Translations under genes and position numbers: made by a program | Notes under the pieces: generated by a model | What the model saw: the letters and a program-made list of their open reading frames with translations, nothing else | The model's database searches: none | What the model was told of the DNA's origin: nothing | DNA from: an uncultured Candidatus Thioglobus sp. | GTDB taxonomy: Bacteria > Pseudomonadota > Gammaproteobacteria > PS1 > Pseudothioglobaceae | Assembly (NCBI GenBank): GCA_905620445.1 | Contig: CAJQTP010000031.1 | Location: 1-34,506, forward strand | DNA length: 34,506 bases | Reading direction: 5' to 3' | Part shown: in pieces, positions 19,348 through 29,469 of the stretch | Layout: each line of letters starts with the position of its first letter | How positions within the stretch are numbered: position 1 is the first letter of the stretch

Positions 19348-19755
19348 ATGAATAAGACGATATTTATCATTGCAATAATTGTTTTTTTGACAGGATGCAG
19401 TCCCGAGGAAAAGGAAAAAATTACAGATTCAACTGCAGGTTACGGCGAAGAGGTTTTTAATAACAATTGTGTAAGTTGTCATGGATCGGAAGGTCGAGGT
19501 CTTGCTAAAAATTGGAAAGTTAAAGATGAGAATGGTAACTTCCCAGCGCCGCCACTTAACGGCACAGCTCATACTTGGCACCACTCACCAGCTCAATTGC
19601 TTTATACCATTAATAATGGAGGCGCTGATATGGGCGGTCAAATGCCTGGATTTAGTGAGCGACTCAATGAAGAGCAAAAACAAGCTTTGATTGATTATAT
19701 TTATAGTTTATGGCCGAGAGAAATCCAAACAAAATATGATGAGAGATTTAAGTAA
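19348..19755 (+). CDS. Class I cytochrome c, putative lipoprotein
   Basis: Signal plus lipobox-like FLTGCS; CVSCH heme motif; distal Met context GGQMPGF. Confidence 0.85.
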   Translation: MNKTIFIIAIIVFLTGCSPEEKEKITDSTAGYGEEVFNNNCVSCHGSEGRGLAKNWKVKDENGNFPAPPLNGTAHTWHHSPAQLLYTINNGGADMGGQMPGFSERLNEEQKQALIDYIYSLWPREIQTKYDERFK

Positions 19756-19815
19756 AAAATATTCAGATTTGGACTTTATACTATTAAACTTTTTAAACCC
19801 TTTTTTATAAGGAGC

Positions 19816-19953
19816 ATGAAATTGAATGATGACCAAGTAGAAAAAATACTAAAAGAGCTCAGAGATATTCGCGGCGTTATGAATAAGGCCTATCAATTAT
19901 TTTGGGGCGCAAGCATATTACTTTTATTAATTCTTGTTGTGGATTTTATTTAA
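19816..19953 (+). CDS. 45-aa single-TM small protein
   Basis: MKLNDDQVEKILKELRDIRGVMNKAYQLFWGASILLLLILVVDFI; SD AAGGAG immediately upstream; stop TAA 5 nt before peptide deformylase ATG. Confidence 0.65.
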   Translation: MKLNDDQVEKILKELRDIRGVMNKAYQLFWGASILLLLILVVDFI

Positions 19954-19957
19954 ATAA

Positions 19958-20530
19958 ATGATTAGACAAATAGTTCAAATTGGAAATTCTGCTTTACGTG
20001 AAATTGCAAATGCAGTTGAAGAAAGTAACATTGCTTCAAAGGAAATTCAAAATCTTGTTGATGACCTTATTGAAACAATGAGAGATGCAAATGGCGCCGG
20101 CTTAGCGTCAACTCAAATTGCGGCTCCGTATCGAATATGCGTTATAGAGGTCAATAAAAACCCTCGCTATCCCTACAAGCCAGATATTCCTTTAACAGTT
20201 TTAATTAACCCTAAAGTAACCTTTCTAACAAAAGATAGAATTAATGTTTATGAGGGCTGCTTATCGGTCCCGAACTTAAGGGGAAGGGTAGATAGGTGTC
20301 CTGAAATTCTAATCGAGGGTTTTGATAGAGAGGGTAAAACTCTCAGTTTTGTTGCAAAGGGTATAAGCGCTGGAACCTTTCAGCACGAGCTTGATCATCT
20401 TGATGGCCTTGTCTTCACCGATCGAATGAATGATGCCAGCTCACTGACAACTATTGATGAGTTCGAAGTAAACCACGAAGAAGAATTTAAGCAACAAGTT
20501 ATTAGTATCGTTAAGAATTATGGCAGTTAA
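19958..20530 (+). CDS. def: Peptide deformylase
   Basis: Motifs GAGLASTQ, EGCLSVP, QHELDHLDG. Confidence 0.92.
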   Translation: MIRQIVQIGNSALREIANAVEESNIASKEIQNLVDDLIETMRDANGAGLASTQIAAPYRICVIEVNKNPRYPYKPDIPLTVLINPKVTFLTKDRINVYEGCLSVPNLRGRVDRCPEILIEGFDREGKTLSFVAKGISAGTFQHELDHLDGLVFTDRMNDASSLTTIDEFEVNHEEEFKQQVISIVKNYGS

Positions 20531-20695
20531 GATTAGTTGTGGTTCACTTTGAAATATAAATAGATAAAACTCAAAACTATTTAAAAGTCCTAAGTAATTG
20601 TTATTTAATAATTTCTTCACATCCTTCTGTATTTAACCGAATTTTTAGAAAATTTTTGTAGATTTGTCGTATTGAATTGTTTATACTAAATTTCG

Positions 20696-20743
20696 TAAGA
20701 ACTAAAAAATGTTCTTATAAGTAAAAAGGAGAGAGTTTACTTA
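20696..20743 (+). promoter_or_regulatory. Two-hairpin amtB leader
   Basis: TAAGAAC(20696-20702)/GTTCTTA(20711-20717) and TAAGTAAA(20718-20725)/TTTACTTA(20736-20743), the second with AAGGAGAGAG as its loop. Confidence 0.55.
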
Positions 20744-20766
20744 AACTAAAAAAAGGAGAAATTGTT

Positions 20767-22176
20767 TTGGAAGATCAAATCTTAGCTTTAACGGCAGAGT
20801 TAGCTGCTGTCAAAAGTGCGGCTCAGGTCACAAACACCATGTTTGCTGAAGCGTACTATTACTTAACAATTCCTTTGATGGTTCTTATTCATGCTGGCTT
20901 CCTTCTCTATGAGATGGGACAGACACGCGTGAAAAACGTACTATCATCAGGAATCAAAAACTTACTCGCGTTCGCGTTTACAATCGTAACGTTTTATCTG
21001 TTCGGTTGGTGGTTCTATTGGGCCTTACCTACTTTTCCAGTTACGTCCCTGGCAGCAGGTGCCGGCTACATGGAAATTTCAGGTTTAGCGTATGCAAGTT
21101 CTATTGCATTACCATGGGGCGATTCTGCTCAGTACATGGGTCCAAATATGGCTGACCACGCGTCAGGTGTGTTCTGGGGTGCTTTTGCATTGTTTGCTGC
21201 AACAACCGCGTCTATTGCTTCTGGCGCACTAATCGAGAGAATACAAACTGTAGGTTGGGTAATCTGTGCGATTGTCCTAGGCTCTTTTGCATGGGTTGTA
21301 GCTGCCGCTTGGGGTTGGCATGCTGATGGCTGGTTAGTAACGCAGTTCGGTTTTCATGACTTTGGTGCTGCAGGACTGGTTCACGCCGTTGCCGGATTCT
21401 TCGCTCTAGGTATTCTAGTTAATCTAGGTCCTCGTGTTGGAAAATTCAATGCAGACGGTACAGCGAATAAAATTTCTGGTCACAACTTACCACTAACAAT
21501 CACTGGTTTAATGCTAATTATTGTTGGTTTCTTCGGCTTCCTAATGGCATGTATCATTTTGCCTGGTGAGGGTTGGAGTTGGTATGCTGATCAAGGTACT
21601 ACCATTTATGGTACTCCAATGACGCTTTCGGCTTTAGCATTTAATGTAGCTCTAGCTGCTTCAGGCGGAATTATCGGTGCATGGGTATTTACTAAAGACC
21701 CGTTCTGGATGATGTCTGGCTGTCTAGCAGGTATTATTTCAGTCGCCTCTGGACTTGATGTTTACTTCGGTTCACACGTAATCATTATTTCACTTGTTGC
21801 GGGCATGATTTTAAAACCATGTGCAGACTGGCTAGAGAGTTTAGGTATCGATGATGCTGTTGGCGCTGTTACGGTTCACGGAACAATTGGCCTATTTGGC
21901 GTTGTTGTTCTTGGTGTGTTCGGTTCTGGTATCCCAGGACTTGGTGCATTTGCTCCAGAAGGCACAGTTGCAATAAGCCTATATGGCCAGATTGTTGGCG
22001 CTGTTGTTATGTTCTTGCTTGGTTTCGTACCTGGATACGTTGTATCTTGGTTGGTTCATAAGGCTGGAATGTTACGTATCCCAGAATCTGTTCAAATCAA
22101 AGGTCTTGACGCAGTCAAGGTTCCTGCTCAGGCTTATCCTGAGTCAATGGTTAGTGACGATTCTGATTCTAAATAA
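20767..22176 (+). CDS. amtB: Ammonium transporter (Amt/MEP/Rh)
   Basis: Amt motifs DHASGVFWGAFALFAATTASIASGALIERI, FGAAGLVHAVAGFFALG, AVTVHGTIGLFGVV; TTG start with AAGGAG upstream. Confidence 0.95.
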   Translation: MEDQILALTAELAAVKSAAQVTNTMFAEAYYYLTIPLMVLIHAGFLLYEMGQTRVKNVLSSGIKNLLAFAFTIVTFYLFGWWFYWALPTFPVTSLAAGAGYMEISGLAYASSIALPWGDSAQYMGPNMADHASGVFWGAFALFAATTASIASGALIERIQTVGWVICAIVLGSFAWVVAAAWGWHADGWLVTQFGFHDFGAAGLVHAVAGFFALGILVNLGPRVGKFNADGTANKISGHNLPLTITGLMLIIVGFFGFLMACIILPGEGWSWYADQGTTIYGTPMTLSALAFNVALAASGGIIGAWVFTKDPFWMMSGCLAGIISVASGLDVYFGSHVIIISLVAGMILKPCADWLESLGIDDAVGAVTVHGTIGLFGVVVLGVFGSGIPGLGAFAPEGTVAISLYGQIVGAVVMFLLGFVPGYVVSWLVHKAGMLRIPESVQIKGLDAVKVPAQAYPESMVSDDSDSK

Positions 22177-22187
22177 GGAGGAATAAT

Positions 22188-22364
22188 ATGGGATATTTTG
22201 CTGAATCTTTTGCAGAACTCTATAATGCCGATGGTTGGATTGATATGGGTATGTATATTGGTGCGGGCAGTTCAATGCCTGGATGGTATACGGTCATTGC
22301 CTCGGTTATGTTGGTAGCGATTTTAGTCAAAGGAAACAATGACGAACAAGATCACTACAAATAG
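22188..22364 (+). CDS. 58-aa single-TM small protein downstream of amtB
   Basis: MGYFAESFAELYNADGWIDMGMYIGAGSSMPGWYTVIASVMLVAILVKGNNDEQDHYK; AAGGAGG SD; 11 nt after amtB stop; before a shared terminator. Absent from the track (under 60 aa). Confidence 0.8.
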   Translation: MGYFAESFAELYNADGWIDMGMYIGAGSSMPGWYTVIASVMLVAILVKGNNDEQDHYK

Positions 22365-22390
22365 TAACCTGTAAAAGTAATAAACTAAAA

Positions 22391-22421
22391 AGGGCAGTAT
22401 GAAAATACTGCCCTTTTTTTA
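22391..22421 (+). terminator. Intrinsic terminator of the amtB transcript
   Basis: AGGGCAGTAT gaaa ATACTGCCCT then TTTTTT. Confidence 0.9.
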
Positions 22422-22475
22422 TTCAATTAACTTTAAACTCAATGCCGTTTAGTCATTAGCCAGGCAATTGAATTA

Positions 22476-23021
22476 CTATAAATCTACCCAAACGAGCTCT
22501 ACGTTGGTATTGTCAAAGAACGTCTGCATTCCCTCTACTGAGATACCGAGTGTGCGATCATTTACCAAAGGGTGGACATAGATCTGTTTGCAGCTTTTTA
22601 ATTCACTATCAACAAAAAGATGAACTCCATTTTTAACGCCATTAATCATCGATAGCGGGGTCACAGCCCCAGGGCGAACGCCAAGATTTTCCATCAACCT
22701 ATCTGCGGAACCAAAAGAAAGACGCCCAGTTCCTAATTTTTTATTAAGTGTCTTGAGGTCTATCTGCTTGTCTTGCTCTGCAACCAGAAGTATGTTTAGC
22801 TTTTTATGGTCACGAAGATAGAGGTTTTTGATATGACCACCACCATCTTCTGAAGATAAAAACTGATCTTGTACCTTCTTGGATTCTTCCACAGTTCTCA
22901 AAGGAGCATGATCTGAGCGCGTATATGCAATTCCCCAATCATCTAGCTTTAGAATAATAGCGTCAGATGAAATTGGAAGGCTGTCTTGAAATTTTGACGA
23001 AGCATCGACTAAATCGTTCAT
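22476..23021 (-). CDS. YbaK/prolyl-tRNA deacylase-like (ProX/PrdX) protein
   Basis: YTRSDHAPLRTVEESKKV, GHIKNLYLRDHKK, RLSFGSADRLMENLGVRPGAVTPLSMIN. Confidence 0.85.
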   Translation of the reverse strand: MNDLVDASSKFQDSLPISSDAIILKLDDWGIAYTRSDHAPLRTVEESKKVQDQFLSSEDGGGHIKNLYLRDHKKLNILLVAEQDKQIDLKTLNKKLGTGRLSFGSADRLMENLGVRPGAVTPLSMINGVKNGVHLFVDSELKSCKQIYVHPLVNDRTLGISVEGMQTFFDNTNVELVWVDL

Positions 23022-23102
23022 TCTATAATCTTACCTTTTAAATTACTCTGTAAGTAGGACCATAATTCCTTAAAAATAAATTTTAGGAGTTATATTAAAA
23101 CT

Positions 23103-24218
23103 TTAAACTTTTAGTAATAGCCTAACAGGGTCTTCAAGTGCATCTTTTATTGAGATTAAAAATTGAACCGCTTCTTTGCCATCAATAATTCTATGGTCAT
23201 AGGATAAGGCAAGATACATCATCGGTCTAATGACTATTTCGCCGTTAACTACAACAGCGCGTTCTTGTGTTTTGTGCATTCCCAGAATAGCGCTTTGTGG
23301 CGAATTTAAGATTGGAGTTGATAAAAGTGAGCCAAAAACGCCGCCATTCGATATAGTGAATGTACCGCCGCTCATTTCCTCAATTCCTAAAGTCCCATCT
23401 TGCGCTTTACCTGCATAATTAAGGATTCCTTTCTCTATGTCGTGCATTCCCATTTTGTGAGCATCACGAAGCACAGGGACCACAAGTCCTCGCTCTGATG
23501 AGACGGCAACAGAAACGTCGCAGTATGCGTGATACTCAATGTCTTCTCCATCTAGATAGGCGTTAACTGTCGGGAATTTTTTTAGCGCCTCGACTGCAGC
23601 CTTAACAAAGAATGACATGAAGCCTAATTTAACAGAGTACTTTTTCTCAAAAGCCTCTTTGTAGCTTTTTCTCATAGCCAATATCTCAGTCATATCAACT
23701 TCATTAAACGTTGTAAGCATGGCTGTATTCTGAGTCGCAGAGTGAAGTCTTTTGGCAATTGTTTTGCGCATGCGGCTCATTGGAACTCTCTCTTCCATTC
23801 GATTACTCGATGGCTGAGATGAGTGAGTTTCTGGAGTGGTTATAGGCTCTTCTTGAACATTCTCTTGAAGATTTATTTCAGGAGTCTCTTCAGTCGTTTC
23901 CTTAGAAGATTCTACTACATCCTGTTTTGGAGTCTCTTTAATAGTTTCTTTGGGAGTCTCAGTCTTGTCGTCATTTTTTTCAGCGTCATCGTCTAAAAGA
24001 GCAAGAATTTGTTGAGCGTTAACCGTCTCACCTTCTTTTGCTAAAATTTCAGTTAGAACACCTGCCTCTTCTGCGGGAACCTCTAAAACAACTTTGTCTG
24101 TTTCAATTTCAACGATCACGTCATCAACCTCTACATAATCTCCAGGCTTTTTATGCCAAGCAGCGACCGTCGCTTCGTTTATAGATTCTGGGAGGACGGG
24201 TACTTTTACTTCTTTCAT
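23103..24218 (-). CDS. sucB: Dihydrolipoamide succinyltransferase (E2 of 2-oxoglutarate dehydrogenase)
   Basis: Lipoyl motif [14 protein letters not shown]; catalytic [18 protein letters not shown]; overlaps sucA. Confidence 0.95.
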   Translation of the reverse strand: MKEVKVPVLPESINEATVAAWHKKPGDYVEVDDVIVEIETDKVVLEVPAEEAGVLTEILAKEGETVNAQQILALLDDDAEKNDDKTETPKETIKETPKQDVVESSKETTEETPEINLQENVQEEPITTPETHSSQPSSNRMEERVPMSRMRKTIAKRLHSATQNTAMLTTFNEVDMTEILAMRKSYKEAFEKKYSVKLGFMSFFVKAAVEALKKFPTVNAYLDGEDIEYHAYCDVSVAVSSERGLVVPVLRDAHKMGMHDIEKGILNYAGKAQDGTLGIEEMSGGTFTISNGGVFGSLLSTPILNSPQSAILGMHKTQERAVVVNGEIVIRPMMYLALSYDHRIIDGKEAVQFLISIKDALEDPVRLLLKV

Positions 24219-26917
24219 TTTTTAATGCTCCTAGCTGTGCTCATTGACTGAATGCCTAATGCTTTTTCAATGATGTGGCTTTGGTTAATGTTGTGTTGTC
24301 TAATGCTTCCTTCAGCAGGCGCCGCGTAAAGGTCTCTCGCAACGACATGAAGGGTTTGATTTTTAACGATACTTTCCATAAAATTATGCCTGGAAGTGTA
24401 CCATGCGCCTTGGTTAATTGGCTCTTCTTGGCACCAAACTATGTCCTTGGCATTTGGAAATTTTACAAGCTCTTTCATAAGCTGCTCTTCAGGGAATGGG
24501 TAGAGCTGCTCAAGCCTAAGTATTGCGACATTATTAATCTGATCATCTTGACGACGCGTTAATAATTCATAAAATATCTTGCCACTACACATAATAACGC
24601 GGTCAACTTTTTTAGGGTTGATGTTGTCATATTGCTCTTCATAAACATCTCTAAACTTACCTTCAGTAAACTTATGTAAAGGCGAGGCTGCTAGAGGGTT
24701 TCTGAGTAAGCTTTTTGGCGACATAATAATTAGAGGCGATCTAAATTTTCTTAATATTTGCCGTCTCATCAAATGAAATATTTGGGACGCGGTTGACGGG
24801 ACGCATACCTGCATATTGTGACTCGCACAAAGCTGAAGAAAGCGCTCAAGTCGTGCAGATGAGTGTTCGGGCCCTTGACCCTCAAGTCCGTGAGGAAGAA
24901 GCATAACTAGGTTGGATAGGCGGCCCCATTTGGCTTCAGCTGATGCAATAAATTGATCAATAATTGCTTGCGCGCCATTAACGAAGTCTCCAAACTGAGC
25001 TTCCCAAATAACCAGTGATTCAGGGTTCGCAGTTGCATAGCCGTATTCAAATCCAAGCGCAGCCTCTTCAGACAAGATTGAATCAAATATTTGAACTCTT
25101 CCTTGCTTGTCACTAATGTTTTGAAGCGGCGTGTAATCTTCGTTTGCTAGTTGGTTATGGAGCACTGCATTGCGATGAAAAAATGTCCCTCTTCCGGTGT
25201 CCTGACCTGTAAGCCTAATAGGCGTTCCAAAATCTGTAAGACTTGCATAGGCTAGAGTCTCAGCAAAACCCCAGTCTGCATTAATTTTTCCATCAGCCAT
25301 CTTTTGTCTTTCAGACATCATCTTCTTAACTCGGGGGTGAATCTCAAAGTGATCTGGCACCTTTTGAAGTTTTTTGTTGAGCTCTTTAATTTGTTTTTTA
25401 CTGATAGCCGACTCATAAGGCTCTAGCCAAGTAGCATTGAAGTAATCTTCCCACAGCATTTCCCAGGCTCTTTTGCTTTTATCTTTAGGCTGAATGATAT
25501 TGTAGGCAACTCTATCACCATCTTTAAGTTCCTTACGATAATCACTAATCATAGCGTCAACTTCACTTTGCTCAATAACGCCTTGCTTCATTAATGACGT
25601 CGCATAGTTCGCTCGTGTGGTCGGCTTTTTTCGTATCGCTTGGTACATTAAAGGCTGAGTAACTGCTGGCTCATCGGCTTCGTTGTGGCCATGTCTTCTG
25701 TAGCACATCAAATCAATAACCACATCTTTTTTGTATCGCATGCGGTAATCAAGCGCTAATCGAGTAATAAAACTAACCATTTCTGGATCTTCAGCGTTCA
25801 CATGAAACACAGGAGCATTGATCATCTTAACAACATCCGTACAATAATCCGTTGATCTTGCGTCATCCTGCTTGGAGGTAGTAAAGCCAATTTGATTATT
25901 GATAATAATGTGGACGGTGCCCATGGTTCTATAGCCTCTAGATTGAGACATATTTAGTGTCTCCATCACGATTCCTTGTCCAGAAAAAGCGGCATCTCCA
26001 TGAATAAGGACTGGCAGTATTTGTTGGCGATTTGCATCTTCAATTTTGTCTTGGTGATAGCGAGCGTAGCCCTCAATCACTGGATTCACTAATTCAAGGT
26101 GAGACGGGTTAAACATCAGCGCAAGATGCACATCATCTTTTTCCGTTCGAACGTCGGATGAAAAGCCTTGATGGTACTTAACGTCACCTGTCTGATTCTT
26201 ACCAAGCCCAAGCTCTCCCGCAAACTCTTTAAATAGACTCTCAGCTCGCTTACCCATAATATTGATTAGAACGTTGAGGCGTCCTCTATGAGCCATTCCT
26301 AAGCATATCCTTTTCATTGAATGCTCGCCTGACTGCTCAATTAAAATGTTTAATAAAGGTATTAAGGTGTCACTCCCCTCTAAAGAAAAGCGTTTTTGAC
26401 CAACGTACTTATTATGCAGAAATTTTTCGAATACTTCCGCTGCAGTCAATCTTTGAAGTAGCCATTTTTTATATTCTTTTGAATTTTCTTTCTCGAGCGA
26501 CATGGTTTCAATTTTGGTTTGAATCCATTTTCTTTCTTCAAGGTTAGGAATATGCATATATTCAACGCCAAGACTACTGCAATATGTCTTATTAAGAGAC
26601 GTAAAGAGGTCTCTTAAGGTGCTGCAATTTGGACCTTGGTAAGAGCCCATATCAAAAGTCTTATCTAAATCAGTCTCGCTCAAACCAAACTCCTCCAAAG
26701 TAAATGATGGAGTTGAGTGGTGCCTAGGTCTTTGAAGAGGGTCAAGCTTTGCTCTAAGGTGACCAGAAAATCGAAAAGCATAAATTAAACGAAGAACACC
26801 AAGCTGAGCAGCGCTTTGACTAACTATTGTGGTATTGGAGTTTGATTCAAAATTATTTTCACCATAATCAATAAAGCGATTAATCACATCATCGTGTGAG
26901 CTAGTGTTGTTAGACAT
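24215..26917 (-). CDS. sucA: 2-oxoglutarate dehydrogenase E1
   Basis: [67 protein letters not shown]. Confidence 0.96.
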   Translation of the reverse strand: MSNNTSSHDDVINRFIDYGENNFESNSNTTIVSQSAAQLGVLRLIYAFRFSGHLRAKLDPLQRPRHHSTPSFTLEEFGLSETDLDKTFDMGSYQGPNCSTLRDLFTSLNKTYCSSLGVEYMHIPNLEERKWIQTKIETMSLEKENSKEYKKWLLQRLTAAEVFEKFLHNKYVGQKRFSLEGSDTLIPLLNILIEQSGEHSMKRICLGMAHRGRLNVLINIMGKRAESLFKEFAGELGLGKNQTGDVKYHQGFSSDVRTEKDDVHLALMFNPSHLELVNPVIEGYARYHQDKIEDANRQQILPVLIHGDAAFSGQGIVMETLNMSQSRGYRTMGTVHIIINNQIGFTTSKQDDARSTDYCTDVVKMINAPVFHVNAEDPEMVSFITRLALDYRMRYKKDVVIDLMCYRRHGHNEADEPAVTQPLMYQAIRKKPTTRANYATSLMKQGVIEQSEVDAMISDYRKELKDGDRVAYNIIQPKDKSKRAWEMLWEDYFNATWLEPYESAISKKQIKELNKKLQKVPDHFEIHPRVKKMMSERQKMADGKINADWGFAETLAYASLTDFGTPIRLTGQDTGRGTFFHRNAVLHNQLANEDYTPLQNISDKQGRVQIFDSILSEEAALGFEYGYATANPESLVIWEAQFGDFVNGAQAIIDQFIASAEAKWGRLSNLVMLLPHGLEGQGPEHSSARLERFLQLCASHNMQVCVPSTASQIFHLMRRQILRKFRSPLIIMSPKSLLRNPLAASPLHKFTEGKFRDVYEEQYDNINPKKVDRVIMCSGKIFYELLTRRQDDQINNVAILRLEQLYPFPEEQLMKELVKFPNAKDIVWCQEEPINQGAWYTSRHNFMESIVKNQTLHVVARDLYAAPAEGSIRQHNINQSHIIEKALGIQSMSTARSIKK

Positions 26918-27037
26918 TATTATTGAGACTTAAGGAAAGAAAGAGGGAGGATTTAAATATTTTTTTTGACTGAACAAGGTCAGTTTTATGGCTACTTAAT
27001 AGCATGCAATTTGGCACTTGCTTTGACTTCAAAATAT

Positions 27038-27050
27038 TCACAATTTGTGA
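27038..27050. promoter_or_regulatory. Operator-like dyad in the sucA / S-methyltransferase divergent region
   Basis: TCACAA-T-TTGTGA inverted repeat. A second AT-rich inverted repeat AATTATTAA-aa-TTAATAATT lies at 27101-27120. Confidence 0.3.
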
Positions 27051-27328
27051 GTTAAATATTTAGATTGAAATTATATAGGGAATAGGGTCTGGCAGTAGTT
27101 AATTATTAAAATTAATAATTATTATTGTTGTAATAATATTAATAGGATTCAAAATGAAATTGAGTTACATTGATATATAATTTTCTATTAATTGCACTAT
27201 ATCTAGAATATTGTCATATGAAAAACAACAAATATAGGCTGAATTTATTAAAATTGAGATTAATTAAGGCATTGTATATTTATATTTATACTGATTTTTT
27301 TTGCATAAGTTATTAGTATTTAGTTTAA

Positions 27329-28345
27329 ATGAATAATTTTTTAAAAATTCTACAAGACAAAGAGCACGTTCTTGCTGATGGAGCAACAGGTACCAATTTA
27401 TTTGCAATGGGGCTTGAGACTGGTGATCCTCCTGAGACTTGGAACGTAGATCATAAGGGACGAATTCGCTCTCTTCATCAAGGCTTTATAGATGCAGGAT
27501 CTGACTTGTTTTTAACCAATAGCTTTGGAGGCACTTCCTATAGGCTCAAATTGCATAATCTTGAAAGTAGGGTGTTTGAATTAAACAAGGCTGCTGGAAC
27601 TATCGCAAGGGAAGTTGCGGATAGCGCAGATCGCTTAGTCGTTGTTGCAGGATCAATGGGCCCGACTGGCGAAATGATAGAGCCGCATGGATTGATGACC
27701 TCAATCGAAGCAACTGCGTCTTTTAGAGCTCAAGCAGAAGGCCTTGCAGAAGGCGGCGTAGATGTTTTATGGCTAGAGACGATGTACGCAATGGAAGAGC
27801 TTGAGGCCGCTCTTGATGCGCTAAAAGGTATTGGATTACCTTTTTGCGCAACTATGAGTTTTGATACTGCGGGAAAAACAATGATGGGTATTACCCCAGC
27901 GAATCTTGCGCTTAAAGCCAAAAGTCTTGGCTTAACTGGATTTGGAGCAAATTGCGGTGTAGGCGCGCCAGACACTCTAGCAACAATCAATGACATATCT
28001 CGCAATGTTGGGACAAATACAGTCGTTATTTCAAAGGCAAACTGTGGTATTCCTGAATTCCATGATGGGAATATTGTCTATTCTGGAACTGAGAAACTAA
28101 TGGCGGAGTATGTTCAAATTGCAATGAACTCTGGGGCAAAAATTATAGGTGGTTGCTGCGGAACAACTTTTGAGCATGTAAGGGCAATGCGAAAAGCTAT
28201 GGATGAGCATATAGTAACTTCACCGCCAACCCTAGCTGAAATTGAAGAGAAGGTTGGTATAATGTCAGAAGGCTCTAGAGCAATCTTTAAAGGGGATGAT
28301 TCGAAGCCAACTAAAGACCGTAGGAGTCGTCGTTCTAGAACATAA
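27329..28345 (+). CDS. Homocysteine S-methyltransferase family protein (betaine-homocysteine methyltransferase-like)
   Basis: ADGATGTNLF, TNSFGGTSYRL, GANCGVG, IIGGCCGTT Zn-binding motif. Confidence 0.88.
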   Translation: MNNFLKILQDKEHVLADGATGTNLFAMGLETGDPPETWNVDHKGRIRSLHQGFIDAGSDLFLTNSFGGTSYRLKLHNLESRVFELNKAAGTIAREVADSADRLVVVAGSMGPTGEMIEPHGLMTSIEATASFRAQAEGLAEGGVDVLWLETMYAMEELEAALDALKGIGLPFCATMSFDTAGKTMMGITPANLALKAKSLGLTGFGANCGVGAPDTLATINDISRNVGTNTVVISKANCGIPEFHDGNIVYSGTEKLMAEYVQIAMNSGAKIIGGCCGTTFEHVRAMRKAMDEHIVTSPPTLAEIEEKVGIMSEGSRAIFKGDDSKPTKDRRSRRSRT

Positions 28346-28439
28346 AAGCACTAATTAATTAATTTTATTAGCTGTATTTGTGATAAGATAATTTTACTAA
28401 CAGTATATTTTTTTTTATTCTAAGTAAATTATTCAGTCC

Positions 28440-29087
28440 ATGGCTTCAGTTAATAATAGCGCAATTAAAGAAAGCGTATCAATTGTAAATAAAAATCTTC
28501 CCAGTTTTGGTAGCGATAAACAATTAGAAGCGTCTATAGGAAAGCAAGTTCGAATTTCTAGAAAAAATGCTGGCGTTACTTTACAGCAACTCTCTAAGCA
28601 GTCACTATTATCAGCCAGCATGCTCTCTAAAATTGAGAATGGCCAAATTAGCGCCTCCTTAAAAACAATCCAACTTATCTGTCACGCGCTTAACATCTCT
28701 ATTACATCATTATTTAAGCAGCACGATAAGGATGTAGAGCCAACCTTTATTAAATCAGGGGAAGGGCTGACAATTGAGAGGGCAGGCTCAGACGAAAGTC
28801 GTCACTATCAATTACTTGGACATAACGTGAGTGGGTCTCTTAAAGTTGAGCCTTGCCTTATTACGGTAACCTCAAGGGATTATGATTTTCCTGATTTTCA
28901 GCACAAGGGAGTCGAATTTATTTACATGCTAAAAGGTGAGATGGATTATTACTATGGCACTAAGATCTATCACTTTAAAAAGGGCGACTCCATATACTTC
29001 GATTCAGACAAGCCGCACGGGCCTAAAAAAATAATTAGTGATGAATGCCAGTTTCTAACCGTTATCTGCTCAAATAATTCGGATTAG
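28440..29087 (+). CDS. XRE-family regulator with C-terminal cupin
   Basis: HTH IGKQVRISRKNAGVTLQQLSKQSLLSASMLSKIENGQISASLKTIQLICHAL; cupin EFIYMLKGEMDYYYGTKIYHFKKGDSIYFDSDKPHGP. Confidence 0.9.
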   Translation: MASVNNSAIKESVSIVNKNLPSFGSDKQLEASIGKQVRISRKNAGVTLQQLSKQSLLSASMLSKIENGQISASLKTIQLICHALNISITSLFKQHDKDVEPTFIKSGEGLTIERAGSDESRHYQLLGHNVSGSLKVEPCLITVTSRDYDFPDFQHKGVEFIYMLKGEMDYYYGTKIYHFKKGDSIYFDSDKPHGPKKIISDECQFLTVICSNNSD

Positions 29088-29238
29088 ATTAATTACAAGT
29101 CCTAATATTTTTTGGTTTTTTTAAAAAATTTTATTTCCTTAAACGCGATCTAAAATTTCAACTTTTTTCTTATTTTTTTGCGATTAATTAGAAGAAAATC
29201 AAAGCTTTATTAAATTTCTTTAAAATCAACTAAATTTC

Positions 29239-29268
29239 TTGACAATGGAATATTATTTGGCGTATACT
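29239..29268 (+). promoter_or_regulatory. Sigma-70-like promoter of the gmaS-like gene
   Basis: TTGACA (29239-29244), 18-nt spacer, TATACT (29263-29268). Confidence 0.75.
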
Positions 29269-29276
29269 CGAACTTT

Positions 29277-29365
29277 AATTTGCTGTTACTCCATTTTTTT
29301 GGAGTTAAAAAGAGGCATTCGTATAGTAATTAATTTGCCCTCTATAGCTCAATCAACAGCAAGTT
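29277..29365 (+). ncRNA. Candidate structured 5'-leader RNA (three-stem junction) upstream of the gmaS-like gene
   Basis: P1 AATTTGCTGTT(29277-29287)/AACAGCAAGTT(29355-29365), 11 bp with one U-G; P2 ACTCCA(29288-29293)/TGGAGT(29300-29305); P3 AGAGGCA(29311-29317)/TGCCCTCT(29336-29343) with one bulge. Confidence 0.6.
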
Positions 29366-29426
29366 TATTAGTGTTTTTGTTTTGGTTTATATCTTACGAA
29401 TCAAAATAAAAGCATGCTTAGGGGGT

Positions 29427-29457
29427 AAATCTTTAATAGAGATTTTTTTTATTTTTT
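29427..29457 (+). terminator. Weak terminator-like hairpin in the gmaS leader
   Basis: AAATCT ttaatag AGATTT followed by TTTTTATTTTTT, about 13 nt before the ATG. Confidence 0.4.
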
Positions 29458-29469
29458 CGGAGAGATTAA

